Assembly (NCBI GenBank): GCA_029255685.2
Contig: CM055315.2
Location: forward strand, 75,421,681-75,485,680
DNA: 64,000 nt
DNA from: Silene conica
Lineage: Eukaryota > Streptophyta > Magnoliopsida > Caryophyllales > Caryophyllaceae
Direction of reading: 5' to 3'
Part shown: positions 9,712 to 20,635 of the stretch, piece after piece
How the letters are laid out: every line of letters starts with the position of its first letter
Numbering within the stretch: the stretch's first letter is position 1
The notes under the pieces: model-generated
Told to the model about the DNA's origin: nothing
Databases searched by the model: none
Seen by the model: the letters and a program-made list of their open reading frames with translations, nothing else
Translations under genes and position numbers: made by a program

Positions 9712-11755
9712 ATGGAGGCCGGCAAGTGCGGAATTGCAAAGGATGTTACTGAAGTGAGTTTCCGTTTATCATTTGGTTTCGAAGGATGTTACGTTTATTC
9801 TTGAATAATTGTTTACATCAACATTACTGTGTTTAACTTGCTTCAGCTGGTGGGAGGAACACCCCTGGTTTATCTAAACCGTGTCGTGGAGGGCTGTGTG
9901 GCGCGCATTGCAGCCAAGCTTGAGTCAATGGAGCCGTGCTCTAGTGTTAAAGATAGGTAGCCTAGCTATGGTTTATCTCTACTACTCGTACATTAGAGCC
10001 GTAATCCCAAAATGATATGGGGTCGCACTACGGCTGACATGAATCATCCTTTAGAAACTGTCACTGGTGATGTCCAGTGTCCGTTTATCATGTTTAAATC
10101 TATCTGAAATCTCTTGTGGTCGTCTGAACATAAATTTGAAATTTGTTCGAGTGTAGGATTGCTAAGAGTATGATCAATGATGCCGAAGAGAAGGGCTTGA
10201 TTTGCCCCGGGAAGGTTGGTATTCGCGTGCTTCTTAATCCATTTATTTCTTTAGTTTTTATAAGTTCAGTTCAGTTAGGCAGGAAGCCCCGGGAACGTTG
10301 GTATTCGCGTGTTTCTTTCCTAATCCGTTTTTTTTTCAGTTTTAATAAGTTCAGTTCAGTTGGACAACAGGGAGTTTTAATGTCGATTTTTTTTTTCTCT
10401 TTTGTTGGGTATTTTAAGACGGTTCTGATAGAAACGACAAGCGGGAACACTGGCATTGGGTTAGCAATGGTTGCAGCAGCAAAGGGGTATAAACTGATCA
10501 TCTTTATGCCATCGTATATGAGCATTGAACGAAGGATACTCCTCCTAGCATTCGGAGTAGAATTACATGTCATGGATCCGAATAAATCCATGCCCGAGTT
10601 GGATAAGATAGCCAGAGAATTAACTGCAGCGACCCCTGGCGCGTATTACATTAATCAGTTAGAAAATCCTAATAACCCCAAGGTCTGCTTTGGCTTTTAA
10701 CTGATACATGATCGAGCGTATTATATATGAAGCGGTTTTTAATGTGTTCTTGTTCTTGCAGATTCATTATGAAACCACAGGGCCTGAAATTTGGAGAGAC
10801 TCGAAAGGGAAAATTGACGTGTTTGTCGCTTGCATAGGGACTGGAGGTACCATTACTGGTGCAGGGAAGTTTCTGAAAGAGCAGAATCCTGATATTCAGG
10901 TTTGTTTTGATGGTTTCTGCTGGAGACTGCGGATTTTGTCGTTTTAAACTCTGTCTTAAGACTGATCATCTGTCAATGATTAGATTTATGGCGCGGAGCC
11001 AGCTGAGAGTGCAGTTCTGAATGGGGAAAAGCCGGGTGAGTTTGTAATGTGTCGCTGTATGGACTATGGAAAATGCTCTTCTCTGAGCTAATTTCGATGC
11101 TTTTCATGTTATAGGTAAGCACAAAATACAAGGAATCGGTCCTGGTATTATCCCGCCTCAGCTCGACTTTGGCTTACTCGAGGAAATTCTAAAGGTGAAA
11201 CTGTGCATTACTGTTGTTCTCCTAACATTTTTACCCACAGTTCACTCGACCTGAATGATTCGTTTGCTAGGTCGACAGTCTGATACTTAACTGCAGTAAG
11301 CTTATAATAACACTCAGTTTAATAACGTTTTAGATACCGAGTGACGAAGCCTTAGAAACATCCAAGCTTCTTGCACAGAAGGAAGGTTTGTTGGTAAGTT
11401 AAACTCTTAATCTCGTTACAGTTTACTCTTTCACGTACAGTACAGTACAGTACAGTACAGTACAACTTCAATTCCGATCATATGAGTTGGACTGCAGGTG
11501 GGTATTTCAGCAGGAGCAGCAGCTGCTGCAGCCATTAAAATAGCAAACAGGCCTGAAAATGCCGGAAAACTGATCGTTGTAAGTGCAGACGTGCAGTAAT
11601 AATAACAATCTGAATTTATGCCCGATTACACTTTTGATCAACATCTAAATTTCATGCCAATGTAGGTGCTTTTCCCGAGCTTTGGAGAGCGATACTTATC
11701 TACCGAGTTGTTTGATTCTGAAAGACGTAAAGCCGAGACCATGCCGTATGAATAA
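9712..11755 (+). CDS. Cysteine synthase-like enzyme (O-acetylserine(thiol)lyase family), tandem copy 1
   Basis: PLP enzyme that normally joins sulfide to O-acetylserine to make cysteine and acetate. Coding exons read 9712-9753, 9847-9956, 10157-10214, 10419-10682, 10762-10899, 10984-11035, 11115-11194, 11334-11393, 11498-11578 and 11666-11755. All have GT-AG borders and the phases join to an intact 324-residue protein, the usual family length. There is no N-terminal extension, so it should be cytosolic. Seen: the PLP lysine in SSVKDR (K49), the TSGNTG substrate loop (77-82), a conserved glutamine before the ENPNNPK segment, and the phosphate loop GTGGT (184-188). Oddities: the residue before TSGNTG is Thr, where family members usually have Pro; Cys182 sits where Gly is usual just before the phosphate loop; GISAG (270-274) stands for the usual GISSG; LLLAFG stands for LLRAFG. 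Copy 2 at 13971 has the same exon structure. A related beta-substituted alanine synthase role is possible. Confidence 0.9.
11435..11464. repeat. Pentanucleotide microsatellite (GTACA)n
   Basis: Five to six GTACA units lie in intron 8 of the first synthase, about 35 bp before the exon 9 acceptor. Confidence 0.9.
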
Positions 11756-11861
11756 CTTGCAAGACAGATTTTTACTGCACAGAGTTGCTACTTCATTGTC
11801 TGAAGTTCTCAACTCTGAATACTGCTCATTGGTGTTTTGTTACTGTGTGTTTATGTAAAAT

Positions 11862-12000
11862 CACGAATTCTCGTTTATGACGGATAAATGTGGCAATTTT
11901 ATGATAAAATGTAACCATTATATAATACATAAAAATTCGTGGATGGTTACTTTTTATTGTAAAATCACGATTTGTGACCCGTCATAAACGAGATCTACTT
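11862..12000. mobile_element. Short Mutator-type MITE, related family
   Basis: The 139-bp element begins CACGAATTCTCGTTTATGAC and ends with the inverse; fifteen bases (TCTCGTTTATGACGG) are perfect between the ends. Exact 9-bp duplications ATGTAAAAT flank it (11853-11861, 12001-12009). The termini resemble those of the 195-bp MITEs but the body differs. It lies about 107 bp past the stop codon of the first synthase, possibly in its 3' region. From 12010 to 12478 I see nothing. Confidence 0.85.
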
Positions 12001-12478
12001 ATGTAAAATAAGATAAATTTCCAATGTACGTTTGTTTATCTTTATATATAAGTTTCGGAATTTTGAATATATCTCGATTTTTGTTTACATTATCGCTGTT
12101 TAGTTTGTTATCGAGTTTGAACGTCATATTTTACCAAACAACACATAATCCAAATTCGGCGATATTTAATCAAAATAATATTGCATTAAATACGATCTAA
12201 CTTTTTTTTAAAATAATGTTCAAAAATAAAATATTTGTCATTTTTGGTTTATTTTGAAAGTATTTGTTAAAATAGTGTACATGTAGGCTCGGATTTTCAA
12301 AATCTAAAAGACAGAACAAACACGTCATTATCGATAGCTTAAATTGAAACAGAAAAAGCGACTTTCAGCATATATGAAGCTGATAAGTCTTTTCCATGTA
12401 TTGACCAATTTCATAAATCACAAACATTTGCTAAGGTACCTCTTTCTACACTCTTTTTTTCACCATGTTTTTATTATG

Positions 12479-12674
12479 CACAAATTCTTATTTGCAACAG
12501 CACTATCCGTCGCAAGCTTGTGACGGATACCGTTTTCTCTCACAAAATACCCACTTTTTCCCTTTCATCAACACTATTCATGTGGTCCCCTTTCTCCACT
12601 AACTCATTTTGTATCCATTTTATCTCACAAAATATCCGTCACAAATGGTGACCCGTCGCAAGCAAGACTTACTA
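12479..12674 (+). mobile_element. Mutator-type MITE, copy 5
   Basis: A 196-bp copy with exact 9-bp duplications TTTATTATG (12470-12478, 12675-12683). It lies between the two synthase genes. Confidence 0.9.
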
Positions 12675-12831
12675 TTTATTATGAGCTGAAACCTGAAAAT
12701 AATGCTATGCTGTTTTTACAGTATGTTTTTACTTGTTACTGCTTTATTTCAGTAATTTGAATCTGTTTTACAGTTCTACAGTTTTACTGGCTCTAGCTTC
12801 ATCAGAGAGGTGAGACGGTGAATGTGACGTA

Positions 12832-13084
12832 CTCCTTCCGTTTCAATCATTTGTTTGTCAGTTAGTCTTGCTTGTGACGGGTCGGGTGGAGAGACATAAT
12901 GACACTCACAAAACGAATAGGGGGACAAGGTGGGGCACCCCATGTGCTTCCCTCTCTCCTTTAAATGGGTATTTTGTGAGACAAAATGTTATCCGTCTTC
13001 TCCTTGTCACGGATACCCTCCGTCTACAATGATACCCCGTGCAAAAAAATAAAAAAGGTAAATAAATAAATGGGACGGAGTGAA
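12832..13084. mobile_element. Stowaway-like MITE holding a Mutator-MITE relative
   Basis: The left end CTCCTTCCGTTTCAATCATT and the right end AATGGGACGGAGTGAA are imperfect inverses, with TA on each side. The interior (about 12861-13032) reads like a minus-strand, diverged copy of the 195-bp Mutator-type MITE (GTCTTGCTTGTGACGGGTC, then GGGTATTTTGTGAGA, then TATCCGTC). Its own target duplication is not visible. Confidence 0.6.
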
Positions 13085-13480
13085 TACACTATAAATTGTA
13101 AAAGGGTAGTGATGAAAAGTGAAAACAGTGGGCATATACTGAAAATGATTGGATTTTTATAGAAGTTAGAAGCATACTAATACCAAGATTTCTGAATGAT
13201 ATTAATCTCGGTCCAGTCGTTTGTTTACCTAAAAAAGTTAAATAAATGAGTGGGACGGAGGGAATACGGAATAAATTGCAAAAGGGTAGTGATGAAAATT
13301 GAAAACAGTAGGTAGATACTGAAAAAGATTGGATTTTTATAGAAGTTAGAAGCATAGTAATAGTGTAATACCTAGATTTCTGGATGAAATTAATCTCCGT
13401 CTCAATTGTTTGTTTACCTTTTTTAAGCTTTGAGGGATATGTTAATCTAAGGTAAGCAAATGAATGGGACGGAGGGAGTA
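13085..13480. repeat. Two-copy tandem duplication with mini-Stowaway ends
   Basis: A unit containing AAAAGGGTAGTGATGAAAA, ATTGGATTTTTATAGAAG and AGATTTCTG is present at about 13085-13260 and 13261-13400. Each unit ends in a very short Stowaway-like inverted pair (GTTTGTTTACC ... AAATGAATGGGACGGAGGGA at about 13391-13480). Confidence 0.7.
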
Positions 13481-13636
13481 TACAATTCGTCTAGTTCAAA
13501 TGGAGCCAAAACTCGCTATTCTTTCATTTTGTGCCGGATGGAATCTGGCAAAATGGCTCATTAAACTGGCTGCGGTTTCTTAGACTGTGAAGCATGAAGC
13601 TTCAGTGAAATGATACAGTTCTCAAAGCAATTATCG

Positions 13637-13936
13637 TGGTCATTCAGAAACAGCCTGTGTGTTTTCTAAGGGTTTAGGCACACGGTCTACGGTAGGGGGT
13701 AATGGTGATGTTCACTGCTTCACAAAGCTTGATTTATTTGTATTTATATTTTATTGTTGTTCTTTCTTTTGTGAAATAGCGGTCCTTCAATGCAGTTTTC
13801 GACGCAATTTTCATCTTGGGTCATTCGGAAACAGCCTCTTTGTGTTGCTAACACAAGGATAAGGCTGCGTACATCCGACCCCTTACCCTGCAATTTGTGG
13901 GAGCCATTGAGGCACTGGGGTAATGTTGTTGTTGTA
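13637..13936 (+). mobile_element. SINE-like fragments ending in (TTG)n
   Basis: At 13817-13936 the order TCATTCGGAAACAGCCTC, AAGGCTGCGTACATCC, GACCCCTTACCC, then a GTTGTTGTTG tail resembles the 3' part of plant TS/Au-like SINEs, which end in TTG repeats (family resemblance from memory). A weaker second copy of the TCATTCAGAAACAGCC part sits at about 13640. The tail runs into the polypyrimidine tract before the second synthase. Confidence 0.55.
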
Positions 13937-13970
13937 TATTTTATTGCAGTGTGCTTGAATAGCGGAGTAC

Positions 13971-16900
13971 ATGGAGGGCGAGTGTAGAATTGCGAAGGAT
14001 GTGACTGAGGTAAGGTTTCCAGAGTCATAATTGTTGAACAAATGCATTCTTTCCTGATTGCGCATGTCTTTTGTTCGATTGGTTATATGGGTTCCTGTCA
14101 AAGACTTCCAATGAGACTACTGTCGTGCGTTTTTATGGACATTGTTACTGTGTTCAACTTACAGCTGGTGGGACAAACGCCCATGGTTTACCTGAACCAT
14201 GTTGTGGAGGGTTGTGTAGCACGCGTTGCAGCCAAGCTTGAGTCGATGGAGCCATGCTCTAGTGTTAAGGACAGGTAGACATTTACATCTTAACATATAA
14301 TCTATATAGCAGTTTGAAACTATGTCTCAAGTCATGAAATTGAATTCAGTAAAATCTAACACAAAACTGAAATTCGTTCGACTGTAGGATTGCATATTAT
14401 ATGATCAAGGATGCTGAAGAGAAGGGCTTGATTTCCCCTGGGAAGGTTGGTGTATTTGTGTGTCTCCGTTCTCGTTTTTATCTCTTGATTCATGTAAGTG
14501 GAGTATGCTCAATCTTTAGGCTGTCAGGAATGAGAGAGTTCTGCAATCATTGGACTATGTCGGTCGAACAGTTCATCTTTGAGTATTGCCTAATTTGGCA
14601 CCAGATAGTTGAACTAGACTGTTTCCGGCTATGACCAGGATTGCATTAGATAGGCAATCGAGGTTCCTGCTTTACTAATATATTCTCGTTGATTCACAAA
14701 TGCCTTCGGAGTATCATTTTTGCTTCTTTGACATTTTCTTTGCCAGTCCGCTTTGTAGTTGCAAAATGACGATTGTTCTATTTTTAAAAGGTTTGTTCCT
14801 TTTGTTTTAAAAGTTCTGTACTTTGACATGTTTCATGGCTGTTTCTGTATTCGAACACCTGAAGACTGTTCTCGTAGAAATGACAAGCGGTAACACAGGC
14901 ATCGGGTTAGCAATGGTTGCAGCTGCAAAGGGATATAAACTCATTATCGTTATGCCATCATATGTGAGTCTTGAACGAAGGATACTCCTTCTAGCATTTG
15001 GAGCAGAGTTGCATCTCATGGGTCCAACTAAAACCTTTTCCGAGTATCAGAAAAAAGCTGAAGAATTAACTGAAATAACTCCAGGGGGTTACTATATTAA
15101 TCAGTTCGAAAATCCTGCAAATCCAAAGGTATTCTATACTCCAAGGTAAAATATGAGCACATATCTGTAGTCGTTTGTAAATTTGTTCTTGCTCTTGCAG
15201 ATTCATTACGAGACCACAGGGCCAGAAATTTGGAGAGTCACCAAAGGGAAAGTCGACGCCTTTGTCGCTGGCATAGGGACTGCAGGGACCATTACTGGGG
15301 CAGGGAGGTTCCTTAAGGAGAACAATTCTGCTATTAAGGTTTGATTTTATATTTTATTCTCAGTTTGTTCGTTTCTTTTCTATTCTGTGATTGCATTCCT
15401 TAAGGGACTTTGTCGAGAATCTTTTTGCGCTCTGAATGACCCGACTGTGTCAATATGGATCATACAAAACCAGCAAAATCAATGCATTTTGACTGCGGCT
15501 TATCACTGACAGTCTGTGACTGCTAAAGTCTGCATATGATGAACATTTCATTCAAAAAGCAAAATCTCCAACATATCCTTCAAAACTGCATATCTGCAAC
15601 CTGTCCTTCAAACTGTAAAAGCCCTGTGAAAATATAACCAGATTATCCGCAGACACTTGAATATCTGCTTCTTCTTCCTCCCACGCAGTTTTTTTTGAGG
15701 CGTCCCAACTCCCAACACCGAGTAATTTTATGCATTATTACAAGTTTTATTGCATCTTGATTATAGGTATTGAGAATATTACATAAAGATACTCAGTATA
15801 ATTTTGTGATTGTATAATATTCTAGTTAATATTTTCTTGCTATTATTTAGTCATATATTTTGGCCATTATATTGCCCTAAGTTAGATTATTTGTCCCATG
15901 TAATTAGTATATAAACAAAGTCATGTACACTTTGTAATCTATGCAATTCTGAATATAATAAAACCGTTCATATAATTCTAATATGGTATCAGAGCCTCGT
16001 GCTCTTGATAAAGGTTAACGCCTTAAGAGTTGATCCTCTTCCGCTGCCACCACCCTTACTCCACCCCTAAAGAATTGCATCAAACCCTTCACCCTGGTCA
16101 ATGACACCACCCAACCACCGTAGCTACTTCTCTGCCAGTGCAACCCTGCCCTGCCACCAAACAAATTTGTTTTCCTTGGCTGTCACTATTATTCAGCCAA
16201 ACACTATGCCATGCGAAGACCAAGTTTCTTACAAATCAAGTGAATACCAACCAATTGTTTCATATAGCCAACCTTCCTACATTTGTTTAGTTTTTATGTA
16301 TACTTAGTACACCATCAAAACTACAATGTTGTTGTACTGACATCAAATCCGAACCACCATAAGTCAAACCAAAACCGGAAAACTATGCTTTTGAACGAAC
16401 ATTGAAATTTCGACCACCATTTAACAAACACCTTCATCACAACCAAAAGTACGAGTTTTAAACGTTATATCCAAACCATTAACTGCACATATTCATGTAA
16501 TAGAACACCCTTACACCTCTTTTTTTATTTCATTGCAAACCGAGCCACAACCTCACGCGTAAACACCACGAAACAGCCCCTGTTTTCACAAAAACAAAGG
16601 TTCTGACCAGCGGCCTTCCCGACCGTTTTGGCACCATTTAGGACCATGTAAGACCCCAAATCAACACATATTCACAAAATTTGTAGTCTCACGATTCCGA
16701 AACTTCCAAGAACTCATATTTTCGTTATCATTTGACCTTCCAACTACCTCAACAAACACCGTCTCAAACAAACACTTTATTTTCGAAAAACCGACCTCCT
16801 TCCCCAACTGCTGCCAAGTGCCAACACCCTGCATTGCATCAAACATATACTTAACTATCAAAACTCGGCCAACACCTTGTCTGAAACCACACACACCAGA

Positions 16901-19042
16901 AAAAAAAAATGTCTTACCACCAAATTCCATGCACCTGCAACTCAACAAACTAGCCTCCTCTGCCGGAATCCGGCACTAACATCACCTGCCTCAATCCACT
17001 TTAAAATCCGTGCCCACCTCATTCATTCACCATTTCCATCAAAACCTACATACGCACCATAGCTACCACCGCCATCATATTCATTACCATTTACGAATCC
17101 CATCCTTTAGCCCACCATCAATTAATCACCCTTCATTCACCGTGCTCACTACTGCCAACCCTCCAAATCCGGTCAACCACTTGGCCACCACTCATACACT
17201 TTGGCACCCACGTGCCAACCCTCTTTATATGTTGTGCCCTTGTGGCTACCCCTCAAAAAGAAAAAAAAAAAATGTTGAACCAACACTCTGCTAGATCATC
17301 AACTCTTTTTCTTGGTTATGAATACAAATTCCTAATTTCACTAAAAAAAATAAAAAAAATCAATCACCGTTTTGCCTCTACTACTCTTACCTATGGATAA
17401 AACCACTTTTAAACACTATCCTACGTCGCTACCCAGTACCCACCATACAAATTACAATCTTTATCCTACACTCTATTGCAACCAATTAGCCCTTGTGCTA
17501 CAGCCTCCCTTTGCATCTATATTCTCACCTCCTACTTCTTATCTACCGAACACAAGCGCCAAGCAGCCACGCTCGTCACCGTATTCTACTATCTACCGTC
17601 CAAGATCGTACTTTCCGTCCCGCCGTCCGTCTTGTGGGGGAATATTGAGAATATTACATAAAGATACTCAGTATAATTTTGTGATTGTATAATATTCTAG
17701 TTAATATTTTCTTGCTATTATTTAGTCATATATTTTGGCCATTATATTGCCCTAAGTTAGATTATTTGTCCCATGTAATTAGTATATAAACAAAGTCATG
17801 TACACTTTGTAATCTATGCAATTCTGAATATAATAAAACCGTTCATATAATTCTAATAATAGGTCTATGGTGTGGAGCCAGCTGAAAGCGCTGTTCTGAA
17901 TGGAGAAAAGGCTGGTGAGTTTGTATTGTATCGCCGTGTCACTGAATCAGATACAGTCCGCTGTTTAATGTGCAAATTGCGTTTTCTTCCAACGATCACA
18001 TTATATCTATTCATTCCTGCTTAAAGCTCTTTTTCCTGAGTGTTGCTGTTGGAGTCTAGTTTATTTCCACGTGAAGTCGAGCAGCAGCCTATGTGTTAAA
18101 TACGCTCTTATCTGAGTTGATGTGATACTGCACATTTCTTAGGTAAGCACAAAATACAAGGAATTGGTGCTGGTGTCATCCCTCCTCAACTCGACTTTGG
18201 CATAGTTGAGGAAATTCTAAAGGTGAAGCATTGAAACCGTCTTATCATATACTCGTTCCTTTTGATTAAGAACTCAACATATAAGCCTGTGTAACACTCA
18301 GTTTAACATTTTAGGTATCGAGTGAAGAATCCATCGAAACAACTAAGCTTCTTGCACTAAAAGAAGGTTTGTTGGTAAGTTAACCTCACGACTACTATTT
18401 TTGAGATGGTTCATCTATCATGGTATCAGAGCCAGTGTGACCGAAGGTCACGGGTTCGAATCCTGGCAACCTCTAAACCCCTCAAAAACCACGAAGTGGA
18501 AACCAGCACACGGAATGGGTGGGCCTGTGCAAACTAACCACTCTTCAAGACCAATGGGCATTTGAGTGAGGGAGCGTATTAGTAATATTAATAATAGTTT
18601 GGCCTCAGATGGTTCATCTATCACTATTCTCATCTAACGGACATCTTTTTACTGAGCTTTCTCTCGACTTCGCTATTCAGGTGGGTATTTCGTCTGGAGC
18701 AGCAGCAGCGGCTGCCATAAAACTTGCAAAGAAGCCTGAAAATGCCGGAAAACTGATTGTTGTAAGTGCACTGATTACTCATTCGATTCTATTGAATTCT
18801 TTAGGCTTCTAAGTTTCGCAGATACTATTTAGTGTGGAGAATTCAATGGAAACTAATGTATTACAGGATAGCGTAAAACAGTAAATGCATCTAAACCTCG
18901 TCATTTACAGGTTATTTTCCCAAGTTTTGGGGAGCGATACTTATCTACCGTGTTGTTTGAGTCTGAAAGACGAGAAATTGAGGCCATGAGTTACGAACAG
19001 CTTACACGCTACAACATACAAGAGAAGAATTCTAATTTATAG
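13971..19042 (+). CDS. Cysteine synthase-like enzyme (O-acetylserine(thiol)lyase family), tandem copy 2
   Basis: Paralogue of the gene at 9712, same strand and same ten coding exons: 13971-14009, 14165-14274, 14388-14445, 14865-15128, 15201-15338, 17863-17914, 18143-18222, 18315-18374, 18681-18761 and 18911-19042. The frame is intact for 337 residues. The PLP lysine (K48 in SSVKDR), TSGNTG (76-81), the glutamine before ENPANPK and GISSG (269-273) are present. Oddities: Met precedes TSGNTG instead of the usual Pro. The phosphate loop reads GTAGT (183-187) instead of GTGGT, a Gly-to-Ala change in the loop that holds the PLP phosphate. The C-terminus runs 13 residues past the point where copy 1 stops. 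Intron 5 holds a 2.1-kb LTR retrotransposon placed on the splice acceptor, and intron 8 holds a SINE. The protein could be active, specialised or decaying at the transcript level. Confidence 0.85.
15768..17858 (+). mobile_element. Non-autonomous LTR retrotransposon in synthase intron 5
   Basis: Direct 216-bp LTRs (15768-15983 and 17643-17858) begin TATTGAGAATATT and end TTCTAATA. I see no difference between them. A primer-binding site TGGTATCAGAGC (initiator tRNA-Met type) follows the first LTR at 15984, and a GTGGGGGAA purine tract precedes the second. The 5-bp duplication ATAGG flanks it (15763-15767, 17859-17863). The 1.66-kb interior is C-rich and has no gag or pol frame, so movement must rely on another element. 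LTR ends are TA...TA instead of TG...CA. Confidence 0.92.
18421..18606 (+). mobile_element. tRNA-derived SINE in synthase intron 8
   Basis: The 186-bp insert is flanked by a 17-bp direct repeat AGATGGTTCATCTATCA (18404-18420, 18607-18623), the length expected of LINE-driven retroposition. It begins TGGTATCAGAGCC and has a strong B box, GGGTTCGAATCC, at about 18453. The start equals the primer-binding site used by the copia elements nearby, so a defective retroelement piece is an alternative, but the 17-bp duplication favours a SINE. Confidence 0.7.
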
Positions 19043-19534
19043 AGTTTCCTTCTTATACAGTACATCTGTACATGGCGCTAGCTCGCTACCATGTTTACTG
19101 GATTCACTATGGATACGCCATTTATTGCTCCGTGATTCACTATTACAAGAATGTGTTTTATATGTATTTTTGGTAAGCGACGGGATTGAATTCGCTCTTA
19201 ACAGTTCACGATTCTAGGGTACCCAAGCGAATCTGGTTACCCTGTACGATACAAACGTCTGGTACTCACAAGTACAATAATATCTAAGTTTTGACAATAC
19301 ATCTACTCCTCCACACGGTCTCGCTGAAGGATGAAAAGTACCTATACGTGTAAAGGAACATAGGCCTTGTTCTTTCTGGCTTTTTAGAGCTGAGCTGAAC
19401 TGAGCTGAGCTTAACTGAATCGAGCTGAGCTGAACTGAATAATTCTACGTAATAAAACAATTTTATCACTTTGACGGAGTCTTATTAAAATCTCATTACA
19501 ATAATACACATCACACAAAATCATTTCCAATTTC
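19043..19534. other. Downstream flank with GAGCTGAACT-type repeat
   Basis: The 3' region of the second synthase. From about 19385 to 19440 a degenerate GAGCTGAACT repeat occurs. No exon or terminus is recognised in the rest. Confidence 0.5.
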
Positions 19535-20106
19535 AAGGCATTAATTAATCTGTATCCATATACGATCAATTAAACAATCAATTAAAACCGTTTTTCCTAA
19601 AGATATGACCTTAAGGTTATGTTTGGATAGGGGGATTTGGAGGGAAAGGGAGGGATGGAGTTTCTCTTGTTTGGATACAATATTCACAGGGAGGGAAATG
19701 AGGGGGGAAAGAAATGAGTGGATCTATTTTCTCTCCTTTAGTTCAAATTGTTTTCTTTCCCATGAAGATGAGATTTGGAAGGAAAACACAACTTCAAAGC
19801 TTCATAGTGGTAATGGAAGGATATTATTATCATTATTTATCATATTCCATAACATCCTCCATACAATACATCATGTCCTTCTTTTATCCCCTCTCATTTC
19901 CCTCTCAAAATTTTTATTATCCAAACAACCACAATTCCCCTCACCTCACCTCCCCTCACCTCACCTCACCTCCCCTCCCTTTCCCTCCCAAAATTGTATC
20001 CAAACACAGCCTAAGGGATCAACTGATCACCACCATCATATGACGGTAATGTCAAACTTTTGACATTCAATCATTACCGGTAGATGTTGATCAGTCGACT
20101 ATATAT
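19535..20106 (-). mobile_element. Partial copia LTR of the B family, minus orientation
   Basis: Once the MITE at 19615-20011 is removed, the sequence matches the inverse of about 38150-38310 in the LTR of element B (CCTAAAGATATGACCTTAAG and ATTACCGGTARATGTTGATC). It stops at GACTATATA, directly before the start of element A. Confidence 0.65.
19615..20011. mobile_element. PIF/Harbinger (Tourist-like) MITE
   Basis: The ends GGTTATGTTTGGATA and TATCCAAACACAGCC are inverse, with purine-rich GGAGGGAAAGGGAGGG arms behind them. TAA flanks both sides (19612-19614, 20012-20014). It splits an LTR sequence that is uninterrupted at about 38240. Confidence 0.85.
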
Positions 20107-20635
20107 TGTTAGGTTCATAACTCGTCTTTAGTCAAACTAATTTAGTCATCATATAAACTAAGTGAATCTTATACATGCATAACAATATGAAGGAGATTAG
20201 AGAAGAAATCTTATCAATCTTACATTGAACTATTTCGAATTTAGGGCACTAGTAAAGACTCCTTCTTTACTTAGTTCTTGAGCTTTCCACAATGGTATGA
20301 GCCTCCAAAGAAGAAGACCTCCAATAGAGATGCACCCAAGACAAACTCGCTCAAAAACTAATGGTGATATTATGCTAGAAATCAGCCACTAGTATCCTAG
20401 TTATTAGATCTAATATTACTCCTACTCTTAGAAGTGAAATGGTGATTTTAGATCTTATTTGTGTAGGAGGGAGTCACGTTTTTTGGGGAGAAAAAGATGA
20501 ACAATTTCATGTGATTTTTCTCTCTAAAACAAAAACCTAAAGATTACCAAAAATGAATTAATTCTACATTGAGAAGAAAAACACTCTTTTGTTCTTCTCA
20601 ATGGGGTTGGCGGGTGGAATGGGTTAGAGTGCCCA

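Noticed and set aside
13659..13987. Overlapping small frames upstream of the second synthase
   Set aside because: They fall on SINE fragments and the predicted leader intron.
15984..17642. Coding interior of the retrotransposon in intron 5
   Set aside because: Several open frames of 60-106 codons exist but none shows gag or pol motifs; the C-rich composition explains them.
18421..18480. Functional tRNA gene
   Set aside because: A B box is present but no cloverleaf with a matched acceptor stem is visible, and the 17-bp duplication marks a retroposed SINE.
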